In this document: positions 13,373 to 15,421 of the stretch, one piece after another
How positions within the stretch are numbered: position 1 is the stretch's first letter
Layout: each line of letters opens with the position of its first letter
NCBI GenBank assembly: GCA_023444445.1
Contig: JAEXMK010000104.1
Coordinates: forward strand, 1 to 15,421
Direction: 5' to 3'
Source: Pseudomonadota bacterium
GTDB lineage: Bacteria; Pseudomonadota; Alphaproteobacteria; Rhizobiales; Rhizobiaceae
DNA: 15,421 nt
Made by a program: the position numbers and the translations under genes
Notes under the pieces: model-generated
What the model was told of the DNA's origin: nothing
What the model saw: the letters and a program-made list of their open reading frames with translations, nothing else
Databases searched by the model: none

Positions 13373-15015
13373 GGCTCCGCTTCCGGGTTGCTGCCCGCTC
13401 GTGGTGCGGAAATGACGCCCTGGATATAGCTCGCCGGCAGATCGAGAATACGCGCCGTTTCCTGCATGTATCGCATCACGGGTCCAGCCTGCACGGTCAT
13501 GGCGAGCGTCAGTCCGAGCAGCAGCATGATCGGCGCGATTTCGATCACGAGCACGCGCGGCACCGTGCCTTCGATGGAGGCCCAGAAGGTGCGGATGCCG
13601 GCGCGGGTCATCGAGATCAGTGAGGCGAAACCGGCAAAGACGATCAGGAAGACCAGCCACCAGGAAAGCGTCGAGACGCTGTCATTGGCGCCAAGGCCCG
13701 AGGGGTTGAGAATGGCGGTCAGCATCGAGAATTTAGCGATGAAGCCAGAAAGCGGCGGCAGGCCGGCCAGAAGAATGCCACAGGCCGCAAAACAGGCCCC
13801 GAGCACCGCCATGGTGGCGGGCATGGTCACGCCGACCTCTTCTTCCTCGTCTTCCTCCTCACCTTCGCCATAGGCCTCCATGGTCACGGCAAGGACGTTT
13901 GCGCCGGCATCCTGTCCGCGTTCCACCAGTTCGATCAGCATGAAGAAAGCGCTGATGGTGAGGGTGGAACTAACCATGTAGTAGAGCGCACCGGCCGCAA
14001 CCGTGGGATTGCCGGTGCCCATGGCGGCAAGAAGCGTTCCCGATGAGACGAGAACCGAAAAACCGGCAAGCCTTCCCAGCGCCTGCGATGCCAGAACGCC
14101 GATCGCCCCAAAGATGATGGTGGCGATGCCGCCGACCAGCAACGCATCATGGCCAAAACCGGCGGATTCCCCGGCTGTCTGTCCGAAAAGCAGGAAGGAC
14201 AGGCGGGCGATGACATAGATGCCGACCTTGCTCATGATGGCGAACAGGCCGCCAACCGGGGCGGAGGCCGCACCATAGGCCGAAGGCAGCCAGAAATTCA
14301 GCGGCCACATCCCGGCCTTGACCAGGAAGGCAATGCCGAGAATGGCCGAGCCGGTTTCCAGCAGCATGCGCTGGTCGGGGTTTAGCCCTTCGATACGGTG
14401 GGCGAGGTCACCCATGTTCAATGTACCGGTCACGCCATAGATGAGGCTGACGCCGATCAGGAAGAACAGGGCGGCAACGAGATTGATGGCGATGTAATGC
14501 AGCCCCGCCTTCACGCGCTGCTGGCCGGAACCATGCAGGAGGAGGCCATAGGAGGCTGCCAGCATCACTTCGAAGAACACGAAGAGATTGAACAGGTCGC
14601 CGGTCAGGAACGCGCCGTTGACACCCATCAGCATCATCTGGAATAGCGAATGGAAATGCGCACCGGACTTGTGCCACTTCGCCATGGAATAGATCAGTGA
14701 CGGAATGGCAAGCAGCGCCGTCAACAGCACCATCAGGCCTGAAAGACGGTCGGCAACGAGCACGATGCCGAAGGGAGCGGGCCAGTTGCCGAGCAGATAG
14801 ACGCCGCTCGAAACCACGGCCGCGATCTCGGTATTGACGGTCGAGTTCACCTCGCGGAACAGCAGCATGGCGACCACCAGCAACAGCACGGTTGAGGTGA
14901 GGCTGATGGCGGCTTTGGCCACACGTTGACGCTCGTCGAAGAACAGCAGCAGCGCTGCGGTGATGAGCGGCAAAAGGATTGGCGCAATGACGATGTGGAA
15001 GGGGAACGACATCAT
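13369..15015 (-). CDS. mnhD: Na+/H+ (K+/H+) antiporter subunit D (MnhD/PhaD/MrpD), with an acidic loop insertion
   Basis: The 548-residue polytopic protein has about 14 membrane segments and is homologous to the proton-pumping NuoL/M/N subunits of complex I (proton_antipo_M fold). Visible core motifs are FNLFVFFEVML, with Glu149 as the likely conserved membrane glutamate, and FLVKAGMWPLNFWLPSAYGAA, with Lys233 and nearby charged residues of the proton path. SAPVGGLFAIMSKVGIYVIAR and LPPLSGFIAKFSML are also conserved. An unusual run of glutamates and an aspartate (~384-393) interrupts the region between two membrane helices, where the family often has a neutral or mildly charged loop. The start is the double ATG at 15015, overlapping mnhC by four bases. 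GGAGGGAG precedes it. Confidence 0.94.
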   Translation of the reverse strand: MMSFPFHIVIAPILLPLITAALLLFFDERQRVAKAAISLTSTVLLLVVAMLLFREVNSTVNTEIAAVVSSGVYLLGNWPAPFGIVLVADRLSGLMVLLTALLAIPSLIYSMAKWHKSGAHFHSLFQMMLMGVNGAFLTGDLFNLFVFFEVMLAASYGLLLHGSGQQRVKAGLHYIAINLVAALFFLIGVSLIYGVTGTLNMGDLAHRIEGLNPDQRMLLETGSAILGIAFLVKAGMWPLNFWLPSAYGAASAPVGGLFAIMSKVGIYVIARLSFLLFGQTAGESAGFGHDALLVGGIATIIFGAIGVLASQALGRLAGFSVLVSSGTLLAAMGTGNPTVAAGALYYMVSSTLTISAFFMLIELVERGQDAGANVLAVTMEAYGEGEEEDEEEEVGVTMPATMAVLGACFAACGILLAGLPPLSGFIAKFSMLTAILNPSGLGANDSVSTLSWWLVFLIVFAGFASLISMTRAGIRTFWASIEGTVPRVLVIEIAPIMLLLGLTLAMTVQAGPVMRYMQETARILDLPASYIQGVISAPRAGSNPEAEP

Positions 15016-15347
15016 TTCGACTCCCTCCCGTCCACATGGTCAGTGCCGGTAAGGCCGCGGGCTGCGAGCAACACCACGAGGAAAAGTGCTGTCGTGGCAA
15101 AACCGATAACGATGGCGGTCAGCACCAGCGCCTGCGGCACAGGGTCTGCCAGCGTGGAACTGTCAACGCCGTTCACCAGCACCGGCGGCGCGTTGGTCTT
15201 GATGCCGCCGACGCCGAAGATGAAGAGATTGACGGCATAGGATAGCAGGGAAAGCCCGACAATGACCTGATAGGTGCGCGGGCGCAGGATAAGCCACACG
15301 CCGGAGCCGGTCATGACGCCGATGCCGATAGCGAGAATGAGTTCCAT
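15012..15347 (-). CDS. mnhC: Na+/H+ (K+/H+) antiporter subunit C (MnhC/PhaC/MrpC, NuoK-like)
   Basis: This 111-residue NuoK-related subunit has three hydrophobic segments (~2-20, ~26-45, ~72-96). Family marks are GVWLILRPRTYQVIVGLSLLSYAVNLFIF and DPVPQALVLTAIVIGFATTAL, the latter being the best-conserved MrpC block. The ATG shares one base with the stop of the upstream gene (TAATG). GGAGG lies eight bases before it. It overlaps mnhD by four bases at its end. Confidence 0.94.
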   Translation of the reverse strand: MELILAIGIGVMTGSGVWLILRPRTYQVIVGLSLLSYAVNLFIFGVGGIKTNAPPVLVNGVDSSTLADPVPQALVLTAIVIGFATTALFLVVLLAARGLTGTDHVDGRESK

Positions 15348-15421
15348 TACACGTCCTCCGCTTTTGCGGCGTCAGGCGTGCGAACGCGGTAGTTACGCAA
15401 CGATTGGTGTGCCAGTGCTAT
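15347..15421 (-). CDS. C-terminus of antiporter subunit A or fused A/B (partial)
   Basis: The last 24 codons of a minus-strand gene end with TAA at 15349-15347. They read IALAHQSLRNYRVRTP followed by an Ala/Glu/Asp-rich tail. Position directly before mnhC and the one-base overlap identify it as the preceding Mrp gene. In many rhizobia MrpA and MrpB are fused, so this would be the end of the MrpB-like part. The visible piece is too short to prove that. The operon promoter lies outside the window. Confidence 0.7.
   Translation of the reverse strand: MALAHQSLRNYRVRTPDAAKAEDV

Noticed and set aside
13373..13660. Upstream extension of mnhE to a 258-residue protein
   Set aside because: The extra part overlaps mnhD out of frame and lacks membrane character; the 162-residue form has the family length and a coupled start.
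1..15421. CRISPR array, integrase or insertion sequence
   Set aside because: I looked for regularly spaced direct repeats and for transposase/recombinase motifs on both strands and saw none.

Overview
The window looks like chromosomal DNA of a Rhizobiaceae alphaproteobacterium, most likely Agrobacterium or a close Rhizobium. This rests on high G+C coding bias, a long PodJ-like polarity protein with a C-terminal Sel1/peptidoglycan-binding part, an Mrp/Pha antiporter operon of rhizobial layout, and a rhizobial-style intergenic palindromic element. No database search was possible, so the names rest on motifs and family knowledge.

Layout from left to right. (1) At 1-29 is the probable GTG-started beginning of a minus-strand gene that runs off the window, possibly a TauE/SafE permease. 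(2) At 293-4042 (minus) is a 1249-residue PodJ-like polar organiser with its own hairpin terminator. (3) A 375-base divergent spacer carries a possible CtrA box on the podJ side and, on the other side, a strong sigma-70-type promoter overlain by a perfect 10-bp inverted repeat. (4) At 4418-9859 (plus) is a three-gene fatty-acid beta-oxidation operon: a long-form acyl-CoA dehydrogenase, a FadA-type thiolase and a FadB-type fused hydratase/dehydrogenase. It ends in a textbook terminator, and a 115-bp palindromic element lies between the last two genes. (5) At 10016-10447 is a small membrane-tail hypothetical protein. (6) At 10734-10809 is tRNA-Phe(GAA) with its own promoter. (7) At 11093-12202 is an A+T-richer two-gene cassette that looks like a DUF433-type antitoxin and a PIN-like toxin (VapBC45 style), apparently an accessory insertion behind the tRNA. 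(8) From 12265 to the right edge (minus) is an Mrp/Mnh/Pha monovalent cation/proton antiporter operon in the order (A/B)-C-D-E-F-G. Its genes overlap by 1 or 4 bases, so they are almost certainly translationally coupled.

Functionally, the beta-oxidation genes supply oxidation, hydration, second oxidation and thiolysis of acyl-CoA esters as one co-regulated unit. The Mrp genes encode subunits of one multisubunit inner-membrane antiporter for pH and Na+/K+ homeostasis. PodJ belongs to cell polarity and polar growth. The tRNA-linked cassette is the only part that looks accessory. I see no CRISPR array, rRNA, insertion sequence or integrase.
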